Shown: piece after piece, positions 1-7,458 of the stretch | Numbering within the stretch: position 1 is the first letter of the stretch | Layout: every line of letters begins with the position of its first letter | Position numbers and translations under genes: made by a program | Notes under the pieces: generated by a model | Seen by the model: only the letters and a program-made list of their open reading frames with translations | The model's database searches: none | What the model was told of the DNA's origin: nothing | Source of the DNA: a virus | Virus record (IMG/VR): IMGVR_UViG_3300025649_000017 | Location: 1 to 20,767 of that record | Direction: 5' to 3' (one strand) | DNA: 20,767 nt

Positions 1-747
1 CGAGACGACGGGGAGGACGACTTTGAATCGGCGACACGTAAGCTTCTCGGCGAGGGCCTATACTCGGGACCGATAAACTACATCACAGGTGCCGATGTTG
101 CGTCCCGCACAAGCCTCAACAGCATGCTCTATCAGCCACCTATTATCGACAAGGATCAGAGCCCGATCTGGACTTTGGCCGAGCAGATCGGTGGCCCTGC
201 AATCGGGACAGCCAACAACGTCTTGCGCGGTGTGGGTTTGATGAATGATGGGGAAGTGTGGCGCGGTATGGAAGCTGCAGCTCCAACGGCGGTTCGAAAC
301 CTTATGAAGGCCGGTAGATTCGGAACAGAGGGCGCACTGACCCGTAGAGATGATGCAGTTGTTGAAGACTTGAACGGGTACAACATTGCGGTGCAAGCAT
401 TGGGCTTCTCCCCAGCGGCCTACATCCAACAGCTTGAGGTCAACAGAAACGAACGTCGCAAGTATGATGGTATCCGCTCAAAACGAACGTCGCTGACTCG
501 CAAATACAACATGGCGAGACGTGCAGGTGACGCCGATGGGGCTCGCGAAGCGCTTGAGGATATCCAAGAGTGGAACCGCAATCTTCCACCTCTATATCGA
601 GGCCAAGCTCTGACCCGTGACGCTCTTAAGAAATCAAATGTTGGGTTCAAGAACACGACCAAGAAGATGCGCGGCGGTATCGTCTACTCACCTGAGATGA
701 TCAAGAGTGCCGAGGAGTTCAACCAAGGGTTCCAGCTCTTCAAATAA
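1..747 (+). CDS. C-terminal part of a large virion-associated phage protein (large polyvalent protein-like), 5' end outside the window
   Basis: The frame is open from the left edge to TAA at 745-747, giving about 248 residues of a longer protein. The segment around residues 55-130 has the pattern seen at the end of very large phage proteins (large polyvalent proteins, often internal virion proteins of podoviruses): a G-rich turn with GTANNVLRG, then DGEVWRGMEAAAP, then RFGTEGALTRR and ALGFSPAAYIQQ. A charged helical stretch follows (RNERRKYDGIRSKR, ARRAGDADGAREALEDIQEWN). There is no signal peptide or membrane segment in the visible part. By family analogy it would be packaged in or ejected from the virion, which is inference. 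It is the only rightward gene here and converges on the leftward genes. The family call is moderately sure; the exact function is unknown. Confidence 0.7.
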   Translation, partial: RDDGEDDFESATRKLLGEGLYSGPINYITGADVASRTSLNSMLYQPPIIDKDQSPIWTLAEQIGGPAIGTANNVLRGVGLMNDGEVWRGMEAAAPTAVRNLMKAGRFGTEGALTRRDDAVVEDLNGYNIAVQALGFSPAAYIQQLEVNRNERRKYDGIRSKRTSLTRKYNMARRAGDADGAREALEDIQEWNRNLPPLYRGQALTRDALKKSNVGFKNTTKKMRGGIVYSPEMIKSAEEFNQGFQLFK

Positions 748-773
748 AAAAAGCCCCCGCACAAGGCGGGGGC
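746..773 (-). terminator. Rho-independent terminator of the leftward transcript
   Basis: An 8-bp perfect GC-rich stem (GCCCCCGC at 753-760 paired with GCGGGGGC at 766-773) closes a 5-base loop. Read leftward, it is followed by a run of seven T, continuing T-rich. On the + strand the stem is followed by AGTAGAG, so it should not stop rightward transcription well. The T-run overlaps the TAA stop of the rightward gene. Confidence 0.85.
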
Positions 774-816
774 AGTAGAGCGGAGAACAGAATATGGACT
801 GTTCAAAGGCACCATA

Positions 817-1044
817 TCATGCGGTTCTCCAGAAGCGTATACCCAACATGTTGTTTTCCACGCAAATCTTGTCCAAAATTTCGTAGTTTTTACGCAGGGC
901 GATTTTCTTCACCTGCTCTTTTGCCTTGGACGTATCCACACAAGGTATGAACATTGAAGCCCCAACGGTGAACGCGTCCCAGTCGATCACGATCCGAACA
1001 CTGTCCGGTGCAATGTCGTCAACCTTCATTACCTTGTCAGACAT
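817..1044 (-). CDS. Small conserved phage protein next to the primase
   Basis: 75 residues. The ATG at 1044 is chosen because GGAGGAATAAG lies directly upstream; the upstream extension to 1080 runs inside the primase gene and starts without a ribosome-binding site. The primase stop (TAA, 1046-1048) is one base before this start, so translation is probably coupled. The protein contains RIVIDWDAFTVGASMFIPC near residues 18-36, a central basic stretch (KAKEQVKKIALRK) and ends with LGIRFWR. I recognise this as a small orphan phage family often found beside replication genes; it has no known activity. It is the last gene before the terminator. Confidence 0.75.
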   Translation of the reverse strand: MSDKVMKVDDIAPDSVRIVIDWDAFTVGASMFIPCVDTSKAKEQVKKIALRKNYEILDKICVENNMLGIRFWRTA

Positions 1045-1045
1045 C

Positions 1046-3826
1046 TTATTCCTCCAGCTTGAACTCGACGACGATAACATCCGTTGCGGGCAGGTTCATA
1101 TGTGTGCCCTTGGTGATACGCATCTTCTGTTTGGTTGCACCCATCTTCTCCTGCAAATCTTTGACAAATTCTGAGTAGGCAATCTGCTGATCAGTGCACC
1201 AGTTTTTGAGAGGCTTCGGCAGCAGGAAGAAGCGCTTGGTGTCCGTCTCGTATCGAGCAACCAACTTGGTCTTGGGTAGGGCGTCCGGGACAACGAGAGA
1301 GTCGATCCCACTATGCTCACCTGTTGCTCGCAAATCGTCAGTGCTCTTGATCCACAAGATGTTGTTGTAGTTCTCAGCTGCGTAGTTGTTCAGAGTTGTC
1401 TCCACAGAGGTGCCGCTCTCGTTCACAAATCCCTTGCGCTGCTTGAGCTCATCGACAACCCAGCTGAATATCTCGGCGGTGTTGTAATTCAAGATGCCTA
1501 CACGTCCAGCAATGATGTTTGCCGCGATTGCACATGCCACACCGGCGGACCAGAAGCGATGCTCAGATGACAGGTCAGCAGCTTTGTCGATGCGGGAACG
1601 AACGTCCTTCACCAGTGTGCGACACTCTTCTCGGTTGCTTATGATGTACTGGATAAACTCTGTGCCGAGCCAACCGAAGTTTCGTTTGAAGTCTTCAAAC
1701 AGCGCGTCAGTCTGAACTTTCAGAGCAGGGTCTTTGATCTGCTTCTGCACGTTGATCTCCAACAAACGAAGAAGTTCGGCGTCGGGACGTGCCTTCTCGC
1801 GGCTAAGAATTTCCCACAAGCTTGTGTTGGTGGTGGAGATAGCAATCAAAGCCCAAGGATCTCCGCGGAACCTCTCGGTGTTACCGCTGCTGGACATACG
1901 GTTCTTCTGGCGACCACCTGACATCTGGTAGACATACTCAGAGGCCTCGTGGCTCTTGATGTTTGTCATCTCGTCAGAGCACAGCGCGAGGTTCTTCATC
2001 ACCTCACCACGGTTTAGGCGAGAGTTGTGCGTGTCATTGCGGTGGTTCATCAAGAGCATGGGGTCGCCGAATATGGACAGACCTGCCATCATGGCAGTGG
2101 TTTTGCCCACACCTGACTTGCCGTAGAGATTGATCGCAAGGCTGTTCAATCCCGTAAACTCCATGAGAACTGAGCCGAGAACGGATGCCACAACAAACTG
2201 GTGCATCTCAAAACCGGGCTTGTTATAGAACTCCAGCAGGGATCGGCTCTTTTCAATCTCACCCTTCTGGTCGAACGCGCCGTCCTTGATCAATGCCTTT
2301 GTCTGGGATGACGGTGGGTTATACTCAACCTCATTCCCTTTGATCAGACGATCACCCAGCACGAATGCGTCCATATTGTCATCGACCCAACCAAACTGCT
2401 TGTGAGCTTCGTCTGCTCCGCCTGTTGCTTGTAGTTCATCAATCCATTTCATAACGTATACCATCAATCTTTCTAGGTTTTTTCCATAAACGGAGAGCCC
2501 GTTGGTGCCCAGCACCTTACGAAACTCGTCCTTCGAAGTTACGTCCCGCATTGGGATAGAGAACTCCCGCTTCGGATCGTTTGGTAAGTGGAGCTGCATG
2601 ACAACAACCTCCCCAAGCTCAGCATCATACAGGCGCCGAGACATATAGAAGTCGTTGTGATAAACACACTCTTCAATCGTGTCACCATCGTCGTCCTTGA
2701 TCCGCAGGTAGATGCCGCCGTTCTTCCCACGAAAGTAGGGGTTCGGGTAGGTTGGAATGGTGATCTTCTTAACCTCACCGAGCTCCTGCACCTCAACCTC
2801 TTCCTCTGGATCAGCCTCCAACACAACCTTGCCAAGGTTGATAGGTGACTTCAGCTTTCCAAAGTTAGGACAACCCGAGCAGATGCCGGGATTATACTCG
2901 TCAAACCGAGAGCATAGATATGGCCCGCGAATGTTGTACAGCTTTCTCTGCATCACATCGTAGTCGTAATCGGGGTGATTGCGGGACATAACCACAGCCG
3001 CCTTGTCCCCGTCGGTGCAGAACTTGGCAATTGACAACCCTGCACGCCATAGCGGCTCGCCTATATCATCTTGATTCTGAACGATGTGCTTGATCTGATC
3101 GCAACCGCGCCCAGCCTTTGTCTTGCGAATGATGTTGGCGAAGCTGTTCTCAGTGTTGGCAATGAGAGCGTCAAACACAGGATCAGGGCCGAGGTCCATA
3201 GGAGGGAGAACTGGCTTCAATGTTCCGCCAAGAAGCTTCGCAAACGCAACCAAGCCAACAGGTTCAGCAGCGGTGGCCAACATTCTCACAGGGCTTGCGG
3301 GGTCGTCTTTGTGGTTGTGCGTTCCGGGAACCCTGAGAACACGTGCCATGTCTGAGGTGACTGCAGGGTCGGCATCGAAACCCTGTTCAGCGCAAGCCGC
3401 CTTAAGGCGCTCCGCAACACGAAACCACTCCACAGGCTCAGCTGTCTCAATCAGGGGCCAGTATACGTGCACGCCGCGACCTGAGCTAACCAGAGTTGGG
3501 CGAGGCAGACCTAGCGTTGTGCAGAACTTTTTGAGAGCGTCGATTGCTTTCATCTGGCTCGGAAATTCTTTGTTGGGGCCGCAGTCTAGGTCAAGGTAAA
3601 GCGAACGCATTTGCTTCACGTTCTGCTGTTTACGAGACTCAGCTGTGCCGAAAGTGGCGAGGGCGTAGTAAACATCAAACCCGTCGTCGTCAAAATGCTC
3701 AGACGCTATGACGACCTCTTGAATTGTCTTGTAGAACTTCTGCACCCGACGTTCACCACGCACTGCGAATATGCAGTAGTAACCTTCGTCGCCGATTACC
3801 GTATCTAAAAATTGTTGTGTTTTCAT
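1046..3826 (-). CDS. Primase-helicase: archaeo-eukaryotic-type primase domain fused to a superfamily 3-like/DUF927-like helicase
   Basis: 926 residues. The N-terminal domain (about 1-200) looks like an archaeo-eukaryotic primase/prim-pol: LYLDLDCG puts acidic residues at D79 and D81, SSGRGVHVYW (114-123) gives the conserved histidine region, and SDMARVLRVPGTHNHK (158-173) follows. A cysteine cluster C305/C316/C319 may bind zinc. The C-terminal half has a Walker A motif GKSGVGKTT (569-577) and a Walker B-like LALCSDE (613-619) of a ring ATPase. It would prime synthesis and unwind DNA at the phage fork. The ATG at 3826 is preceded by GGGCGG-ACACA. A TTG at 3871 lies inside a strong hairpin and was rejected. 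It sits downstream of the SSB-like gene. Confidence 0.87.
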   Translation of the reverse strand: MKTQQFLDTVIGDEGYYCIFAVRGERRVQKFYKTIQEVVIASEHFDDDGFDVYYALATFGTAESRKQQNVKQMRSLYLDLDCGPNKEFPSQMKAIDALKKFCTTLGLPRPTLVSSGRGVHVYWPLIETAEPVEWFRVAERLKAACAEQGFDADPAVTSDMARVLRVPGTHNHKDDPASPVRMLATAAEPVGLVAFAKLLGGTLKPVLPPMDLGPDPVFDALIANTENSFANIIRKTKAGRGCDQIKHIVQNQDDIGEPLWRAGLSIAKFCTDGDKAAVVMSRNHPDYDYDVMQRKLYNIRGPYLCSRFDEYNPGICSGCPNFGKLKSPINLGKVVLEADPEEEVEVQELGEVKKITIPTYPNPYFRGKNGGIYLRIKDDDGDTIEECVYHNDFYMSRRLYDAELGEVVVMQLHLPNDPKREFSIPMRDVTSKDEFRKVLGTNGLSVYGKNLERLMVYVMKWIDELQATGGADEAHKQFGWVDDNMDAFVLGDRLIKGNEVEYNPPSSQTKALIKDGAFDQKGEIEKSRSLLEFYNKPGFEMHQFVVASVLGSVLMEFTGLNSLAINLYGKSGVGKTTAMMAGLSIFGDPMLLMNHRNDTHNSRLNRGEVMKNLALCSDEMTNIKSHEASEYVYQMSGGRQKNRMSSSGNTERFRGDPWALIAISTTNTSLWEILSREKARPDAELLRLLEINVQKQIKDPALKVQTDALFEDFKRNFGWLGTEFIQYIISNREECRTLVKDVRSRIDKAADLSSEHRFWSAGVACAIAANIIAGRVGILNYNTAEIFSWVVDELKQRKGFVNESGTSVETTLNNYAAENYNNILWIKSTDDLRATGEHSGIDSLVVPDALPKTKLVARYETDTKRFFLLPKPLKNWCTDQQIAYSEFVKDLQEKMGATKQKMRITKGTHMNLPATDVIVVEFKLEE

Positions 3827-3858
3827 TGTGTCCGCCCGACGGTATTGAGTGTTTAGCA

Positions 3859-3885
3859 GGGGCGCAGCCAATGCAGCTGCGCCCC
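3859..3885 (-). other. Strong intercistronic hairpin between the SSB-like and primase genes
   Basis: A perfect 10-bp inverted repeat, GGGGCGCAGC at 3859-3868 and GCTGCGCCCC at 3876-3885, surrounds a 7-base loop. It lies in the 82-base gap after the SSB-like stop and before the primase ATG. Neither strand has a T-run after it, so it is not a standard intrinsic terminator. It may be an RNA processing or stability element, or may reduce primase expression relative to SSB; this is inference. Confidence 0.6.
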
Positions 3886-3908
3886 GCCATGTTAGCTAAA
3901 GGTGGGGG

Positions 3909-4868
3909 TTAATCCCAGCCGTCAACCAGATCGTCAATATCTTCGTCATTGACCTCGGGCTTTTCTGCCTTCTTTGTGGTCACCTTTGGCTCTTCGTCAG
4001 CCGTCTCGCTGAAAGACAAACCCTCTTCCTTGGGCTCAGCTTTTGGTTCAGCCTTTGCCTCAGCCTTTGCCTCAGCCTTTGCCTCAGCCTTTGCCTCAGC
4101 CTTTGCCTCAGCCTTTGCCTCAGCCTTGGGCTTGTCAGCAGAGCCACCGTCCGTTTTGGACACTGTCATAGTGATCGCCTTTTGAGCCTCATCGCTATCG
4201 CGATTTACAAGAGCTTGCTTCAACTCTTCCTCAGTCAGCGGGCGTGCTGGCTTGAAATAGAGCTTCGGCGTATCGCTGTTCTCGTCGAAATACATCTCTG
4301 TGATAACAGCCATGGAGGGTGTCTTGTGTGCCTTGAGGTATTTGGCGTAGGCCTGCATACCCATACGACCGTCCTTTGCCTCACCGAACAGTGACGTTGC
4401 TGGAAGCTGGATTTGATACACCTCATCATTCGCACCCTCGAGAGTGATAGCAAGACGTTGGGAGAAGCGGCATGCTCGGCTGTCACCTGCACCTGAACCT
4501 TTGATGTTCATCGGGCAGTCCATGCAGCGCGCGGCTTGGCGACCTTCTTCGGGGACATCTGGCGAAGGAACCTTGGTATCTGCTGACCAACATGTGGGCG
4601 GAGCAGGGTTGTCGGGGTTATACTCGCCCTCAAAGTATGTGCGAGCAATATTTGCAGCGTTGACGATGTTGATCTTGAGTGAGCCCGAGCTGTTAACATT
4701 GACCTGCTCACCGGCGACGATCTGACGGAAGCGACCACCACGGATACTGATGCGTGGGACGCCTGCGCCACCGCCATTACCTGCAAGTTTGTCGTCTGTC
4801 TCAAGAAGCGTTTTGAAAAGATCGCTGCTCACAAGTGAGTTGCCTTCAAAGAGTGTCATATCTGACAT
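3909..4868 (-). CDS. Probable single-stranded DNA-binding protein with (AEAK)n linker and acidic tail
   Basis: 319 residues. The N-terminal part (about 1-210) would be the binding core; it has four cysteines (CWS near 93, CMDC near 115-118, CRFS near 132) that may hold a structural metal. A repetitive A/E/K/P linker follows (about 245-285), then a strongly acidic end, DEDIDDLVDGWD. A core, a flexible linker and an acidic aromatic-ended tip is the architecture of bacterial and phage SSBs, where the tip recruits partner proteins. No family was recognised by sequence alone, so SSB is inferred from architecture and from the position just upstream of the primase gene. The ATG at 4868 has GGAGAATAACT upstream and lies two bases after the HTH gene stop. 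Confidence 0.6.
   Translation of the reverse strand: MSDMTLFEGNSLVSSDLFKTLLETDDKLAGNGGGAGVPRISIRGGRFRQIVAGEQVNVNSSGSLKINIVNAANIARTYFEGEYNPDNPAPPTCWSADTKVPSPDVPEEGRQAARCMDCPMNIKGSGAGDSRACRFSQRLAITLEGANDEVYQIQLPATSLFGEAKDGRMGMQAYAKYLKAHKTPSMAVITEMYFDENSDTPKLYFKPARPLTEEELKQALVNRDSDEAQKAITMTVSKTDGGSADKPKAEAKAEAKAEAKAEAKAEAKAEAKAEPKAEPKEEGLSFSETADEEPKVTTKKAEKPEVNDEDIDDLVDGWD
4033..4128 (-). repeat. 12-bp tandem repeat encoding the AEAK linker
   Basis: Eight consecutive 12-bp units are visible. Five are identical (GCCTCAGCCTTT on the + strand, 4057-4116), flanked by degenerate units at 4033-4056 and 4117-4128. The unit length is a multiple of three, so gain or loss of units changes linker length in four-residue steps without breaking the reading frame. 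Confidence 0.95.
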
Positions 4869-4870
4869 AG

Positions 4871-5182
4871 TTATTCTCCGTCTAGGTTGCGGCTATAAAT
4901 GGCCGTTGTTGATGGTGTTGGCTCGGATGTATCGAAGTCCATCTCGAGTTGGGTATCTGAGTCCACGTTGCCAATGGGCGCAGGTGTTTCACAAGTCTCG
5001 TCTTCCTCTGAGGATCTCAACGCAGCCTCCACTTCGGAAAGCTTGAAGCGGTAGGTATCCCCTGCCTTAAGGTAGGTGTTGCGGGGTATGATCCCTTTCC
5101 TAACCCATGCACGGATTGTTGAGACTGAGACTACAAAGTGGCGAGCCACATCTGCGATTTGCACGTATGGTTGATCAGTCAT
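4871..5182 (-). CDS. Small MerR/excisionase-like helix-turn-helix protein
   Basis: 103 residues. Residues 6-55 form a MerR/Xis-type winged helix: VQIADVARHFVVSVSTIRAW, then RKGIIPRN and the wing-like YRFKLSEVEAAL. The rest (about 57-103) is acidic and probably disordered. No dimerisation coiled coil or effector domain follows, so it resembles small excisionase-like or architectural regulators rather than full MerR sensors. The ATG at 5182 shares one base with the stop of the upstream gene (TAATG) and has GAGGAAAT before it. It might control phage promoters or act in DNA transactions; its target cannot be told from sequence. Confidence 0.75.
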   Translation of the reverse strand: MTDQPYVQIADVARHFVVSVSTIRAWVRKGIIPRNTYLKAGDTYRFKLSEVEAALRSSEEDETCETPAPIGNVDSDTQLEMDFDTSEPTPSTTAIYSRNLDGE

Positions 5183-5568
5183 TATTTCCTCACTGACACG
5201 ACGTACTCAGAGTCTACGTTGAGGCCCGGCGGTAGAACGTCAGGGTTCTCTTCGAGGAACTGCTTGAGCACAGTTTGGTTGAGGCGCTTCTCGAAAAACT
5301 CAGGGACTTCGTTTTGCAATACGAATTGGTGCATCGCTTCCCAGTCGCTTGTCCAGTAACGCTGTTTAACGGACCGATAGAACAGCCCTTCTGATGTGCG
5401 AACACTATCGACGTTGTTGTCTTTGCAGTGCTGCAACAGTTGAAACTTAATGGCGTCCATTTTCTCGGTGACGGCTTTGTCCGCTTCTTTGAACTCTGCC
5501 CCCAACACGCGCTTCTCGTCTCGAAGCTCGATGTATTCCTTGGTCAACTGGTCTACCTTAACAGTCAT
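5182..5568 (-). CDS. Conserved phage protein of unknown function, helical N-terminus
   Basis: 128 residues. Residues 1-45 are a charged helix, probably coiled coil (TKEYIELRDEKRVLGAEF...). Then comes NNVDSVRTSEGLFYRS, a WTSDWEAMHQFVLQNE segment, and KRLNQTVLKQFLEENPDVLPPGLNV followed by a short beta end. This order (coiled helix, T-x-x-G-x-x-Y, W-x-A-F/M-x-x-F-V, R-x-N-x-x-x-V, PPG-x-N-V) is a widespread small phage family usually sitting among replication genes. The ATG at 5568 has GGAGAAGAAAT upstream. The in-frame ATG at 5598 lies upstream of the predicted transcription start of the 5601-5629 promoter and lacks a ribosome-binding site. It would be the first gene of a secondary transcript with the HTH, SSB-like and primase genes. 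Confidence 0.75.
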   Translation of the reverse strand: MTVKVDQLTKEYIELRDEKRVLGAEFKEADKAVTEKMDAIKFQLLQHCKDNNVDSVRTSEGLFYRSVKQRYWTSDWEAMHQFVLQNEVPEFFEKRLNQTVLKQFLEENPDVLPPGLNVDSEYVVSVRK

Positions 5569-5600
5569 ATTTCTTCTCCGCGTTTTGTTGTTATTCATAC

Positions 5601-5629
5601 TTTATAGTATCAGAACGTAACTTAGTCAA
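5601..5629 (-). promoter_or_regulatory. sigma70-type promoter for the 5568-817 genes
   Basis: Read leftward: -35 TTGACT (5629-5624), exactly 17 bases, -10 TATAAA (5606-5601). Transcription would start near 5594. The -35 overlaps the last codons of the SNF2 gene. The spacer carries CGTTCTGATAC, shared with the 18599-18627 promoter. Confidence 0.75.
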
Positions 5630-7157
5630 GCAGTTCCTTGTAGAGGTCAATTATTTTTGAGTGAACGTCAATTCTGTTATCCAACAGTTTGTAAACGTGA
5701 CGCTCCACATGGGAACCTGCGAGCTGAACAACGGTGCATTTGTGCGTCTGCCCCTTGCGGTGAACACGGGCGTTGGCCTGCGCATATGTCTCAAGTGAAG
5801 ATGTGGGCCCCCACCATACAACAGTGTTGGCAGCGGTCAATGTAACGCCGTGGGCTGCCGACTGTGGTTGGATAACCAGAACTCTGGGGTCGGGGTCGTC
5901 TTGGAAACGACGGAAAATCTCGGTTCGGTCATGTGCCTTCACGTCGCCCGAGATAACCTCAGCCGTGATCCCATCCTTGTGGAGCCGTTCGGTGACCATG
6001 CGGATGGCGTGCTTGAACGGAACAAAGATAAGAACCTTCTGGCTGCTCTCGTCGATGACCTCTTTCAAAACCTTGTATCTGTTGGAGATGTCGAACTCCA
6101 CAGTCTCACCTTCGTCGCTATAGACCGCCCCCGACGATATCTGCAGGAGCTTGTTCATAACGATAGCCGCGTTCACGGCGGTGATGTCCTCACCTGCAAC
6201 CTCCATTACCATACGGTTCTTGAGCATCTTGTAGTATTTGCTCTGCGTGGGGTTAAGCTCCACGTTACGTCGGGTGTATGTCATGGGAGGTAGATCGAGA
6301 CATTGCTCCTTTGTGAACCTGATTGCAGGCTGGAGCGCATCATACACAACCTCGGTTGCGCTCTCCTTCGGTGCCCATTTGAACTGGGTTACTTTATACA
6401 TCACACGATCCCTGAAACTACCAAAGTAGCGGGGCACATTGTTGGGGTTAACCAGCTTGGCCAAGCCGAATGCGTCTAGGGGGGACTGTGCAGCTGGTGT
6501 CCCTGTCATCATCCACAACCACGTATCTTCTCCCAACAACTTGTTCAGGGTCTTCCAGCGCTTGCTCTGCGCGTTCTTGTAGTGTGTCGCCTCGTCGATG
6601 ATGATCAGATCGAACCCACCGTCCCGAATGGTATCCAGAACAACCTCGACACCGTCGTAGTTGATGACCACAAACTCTGCCCCTGCCTCGATGATCTTCT
6701 TGCGTTTTGGTTTGGCCCCATAAGCCACGTCAACCGTTCGGTGCATAGCAAAGGTGAACAGGTCGTCACGCCATGCCGAGTCCATGATGGAGAGGGGGCA
6801 TATAACCAACACGCGGTTGATCACACCCTGAGACAACAGGTAGTCCGCTGCCCAGATGGCCGATGCGGTTTTCCCGGTCCCTTGCTCGTTAAAGCAGAAC
6901 GCTCGCTTGTTCATTGTCAGGAAGGCCGCAGTGGCCTCTTGGTGCTTCATCGGAGCGTATTTGCCCGTCCAAGTGTAGCGACCTGTGATCGGGGAAGGCA
7001 CGTCGATGTTCAAGCTCCGCAAAGTATGTGACTCAGAGATGCCCCAGTGCACCGCCACCTGTCCTTCTCCAAGGTGTTTGCTCTTTGGTATCGTCGATGT
7101 GATCTGAGCAGGGTGCTCAACAGACACCACAACAGCCTTGTTTTTTACAATTTTCAT
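5622..7157 (-). CDS. SNF2-family DNA helicase/translocase
   Basis: 511 residues, a compact phage SNF2 protein. Motif I is NEQGTGKTAS (90-99), motif II is DEATHYKN (188-195), a DEAH variant, and motif III is MMTGTP (216-221). The second RecA fold has LIFVPFKHA and PQSAAHGVTLTAANTVVWWG, and motif VI is QANARVHRKGQ, diagnostic of SNF2 enzymes. It would use ATP to move on double-stranded DNA, perhaps remodelling replication or recombination intermediates or removing bound protein. Such genes are common in phage replication modules. The ATG at 7157 is preceded by GGAGAACAGA. It follows the small basic gene with a 24-base gap, and a promoter for the next genes overlaps its 3' end. Confidence 0.92.
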   Translation of the reverse strand: MKIVKNKAVVVSVEHPAQITSTIPKSKHLGEGQVAVHWGISESHTLRSLNIDVPSPITGRYTWTGKYAPMKHQEATAAFLTMNKRAFCFNEQGTGKTASAIWAADYLLSQGVINRVLVICPLSIMDSAWRDDLFTFAMHRTVDVAYGAKPKRKKIIEAGAEFVVINYDGVEVVLDTIRDGGFDLIIIDEATHYKNAQSKRWKTLNKLLGEDTWLWMMTGTPAAQSPLDAFGLAKLVNPNNVPRYFGSFRDRVMYKVTQFKWAPKESATEVVYDALQPAIRFTKEQCLDLPPMTYTRRNVELNPTQSKYYKMLKNRMVMEVAGEDITAVNAAIVMNKLLQISSGAVYSDEGETVEFDISNRYKVLKEVIDESSQKVLIFVPFKHAIRMVTERLHKDGITAEVISGDVKAHDRTEIFRRFQDDPDPRVLVIQPQSAAHGVTLTAANTVVWWGPTSSLETYAQANARVHRKGQTHKCTVVQLAGSHVERHVYKLLDNRIDVHSKIIDLYKELLD

Positions 7158-7181
7158 TCTGTTCTCCGCGTAGGTGTGGAC

Positions 7182-7457
7182 CTACTTTTTCTTTTTATAG
7201 TTACGTGCACGGTTCTTCGAGGAACTCTCTATGCGCACACCGTCTTTGTTTGAGCCGCCCTTGGACAGGGCTTTGTTGTGGCTCACGTCCTTCCCCTCGC
7301 GCTTGTCAGCCTTGCCGTTGCCGTTGGCGTCTTTGCCTGTCTTGTCCATCGCCCTCCGTGCTCGTTGGCGCTCCATACGGCGCTCGTGTTCACCTTCTCG
7401 GGCTTTCTGCTGTTGGTATTCTTTCTTGTAGGGGCGAGGTTTGTTCACATATGGCAT
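7182..7457 (-). CDS. Small highly basic HNH-like phage protein
   Basis: 91 residues, very rich in K and R, ending in four lysines. The core GKDVSHNKALSKGGSN (near 55-70), followed by a V-R-I and K-N-R segment, matches a widespread phage family whose usual form is GKDVDHxxPLxxGGxN...NLRV...NR. That pattern resembles an HNH nuclease core, but here the first acidic position of the DH pair is S, so catalysis is doubtful. It may simply bind nucleic acid. The ATG at 7457 has GGAAGGAACTGAT upstream and lies one base after the stop of the Cas4-like gene. It falls between two DNA-processing enzymes. Confidence 0.65.
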   Translation of the reverse strand: MPYVNKPRPYKKEYQQQKAREGEHERRMERQRARRAMDKTGKDANGNGKADKREGKDVSHNKALSKGGSNKDGVRIESSSKNRARNYKKKK

Positions 7458-7458
7458 A

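Noticed and set aside
2865-2890. A further GTTAG near 2873 as an operator of the palindrome family
   Set aside because: No CTAAC or one-mismatch arm lies at the required distance.
3827-3871. Longer primase start at TTG 3871
   Set aside because: The codon lies in the loop of a 10-bp hairpin without a ribosome-binding site; the ATG at 3826 begins the conserved region.
4057-4116. Regular repeats suggesting a CRISPR array
   Set aside because: Units are 12 bp in direct tandem without spacers and encode a peptide linker in frame.
7170-7195. Six-base stem followed by a T-run on the + strand, like a terminator
   Set aside because: The T-run is the antisense of the lysine-rich C-terminus of the gene ending at 7182, and no rightward gene precedes it. 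Leftward, the stem has no T-run.
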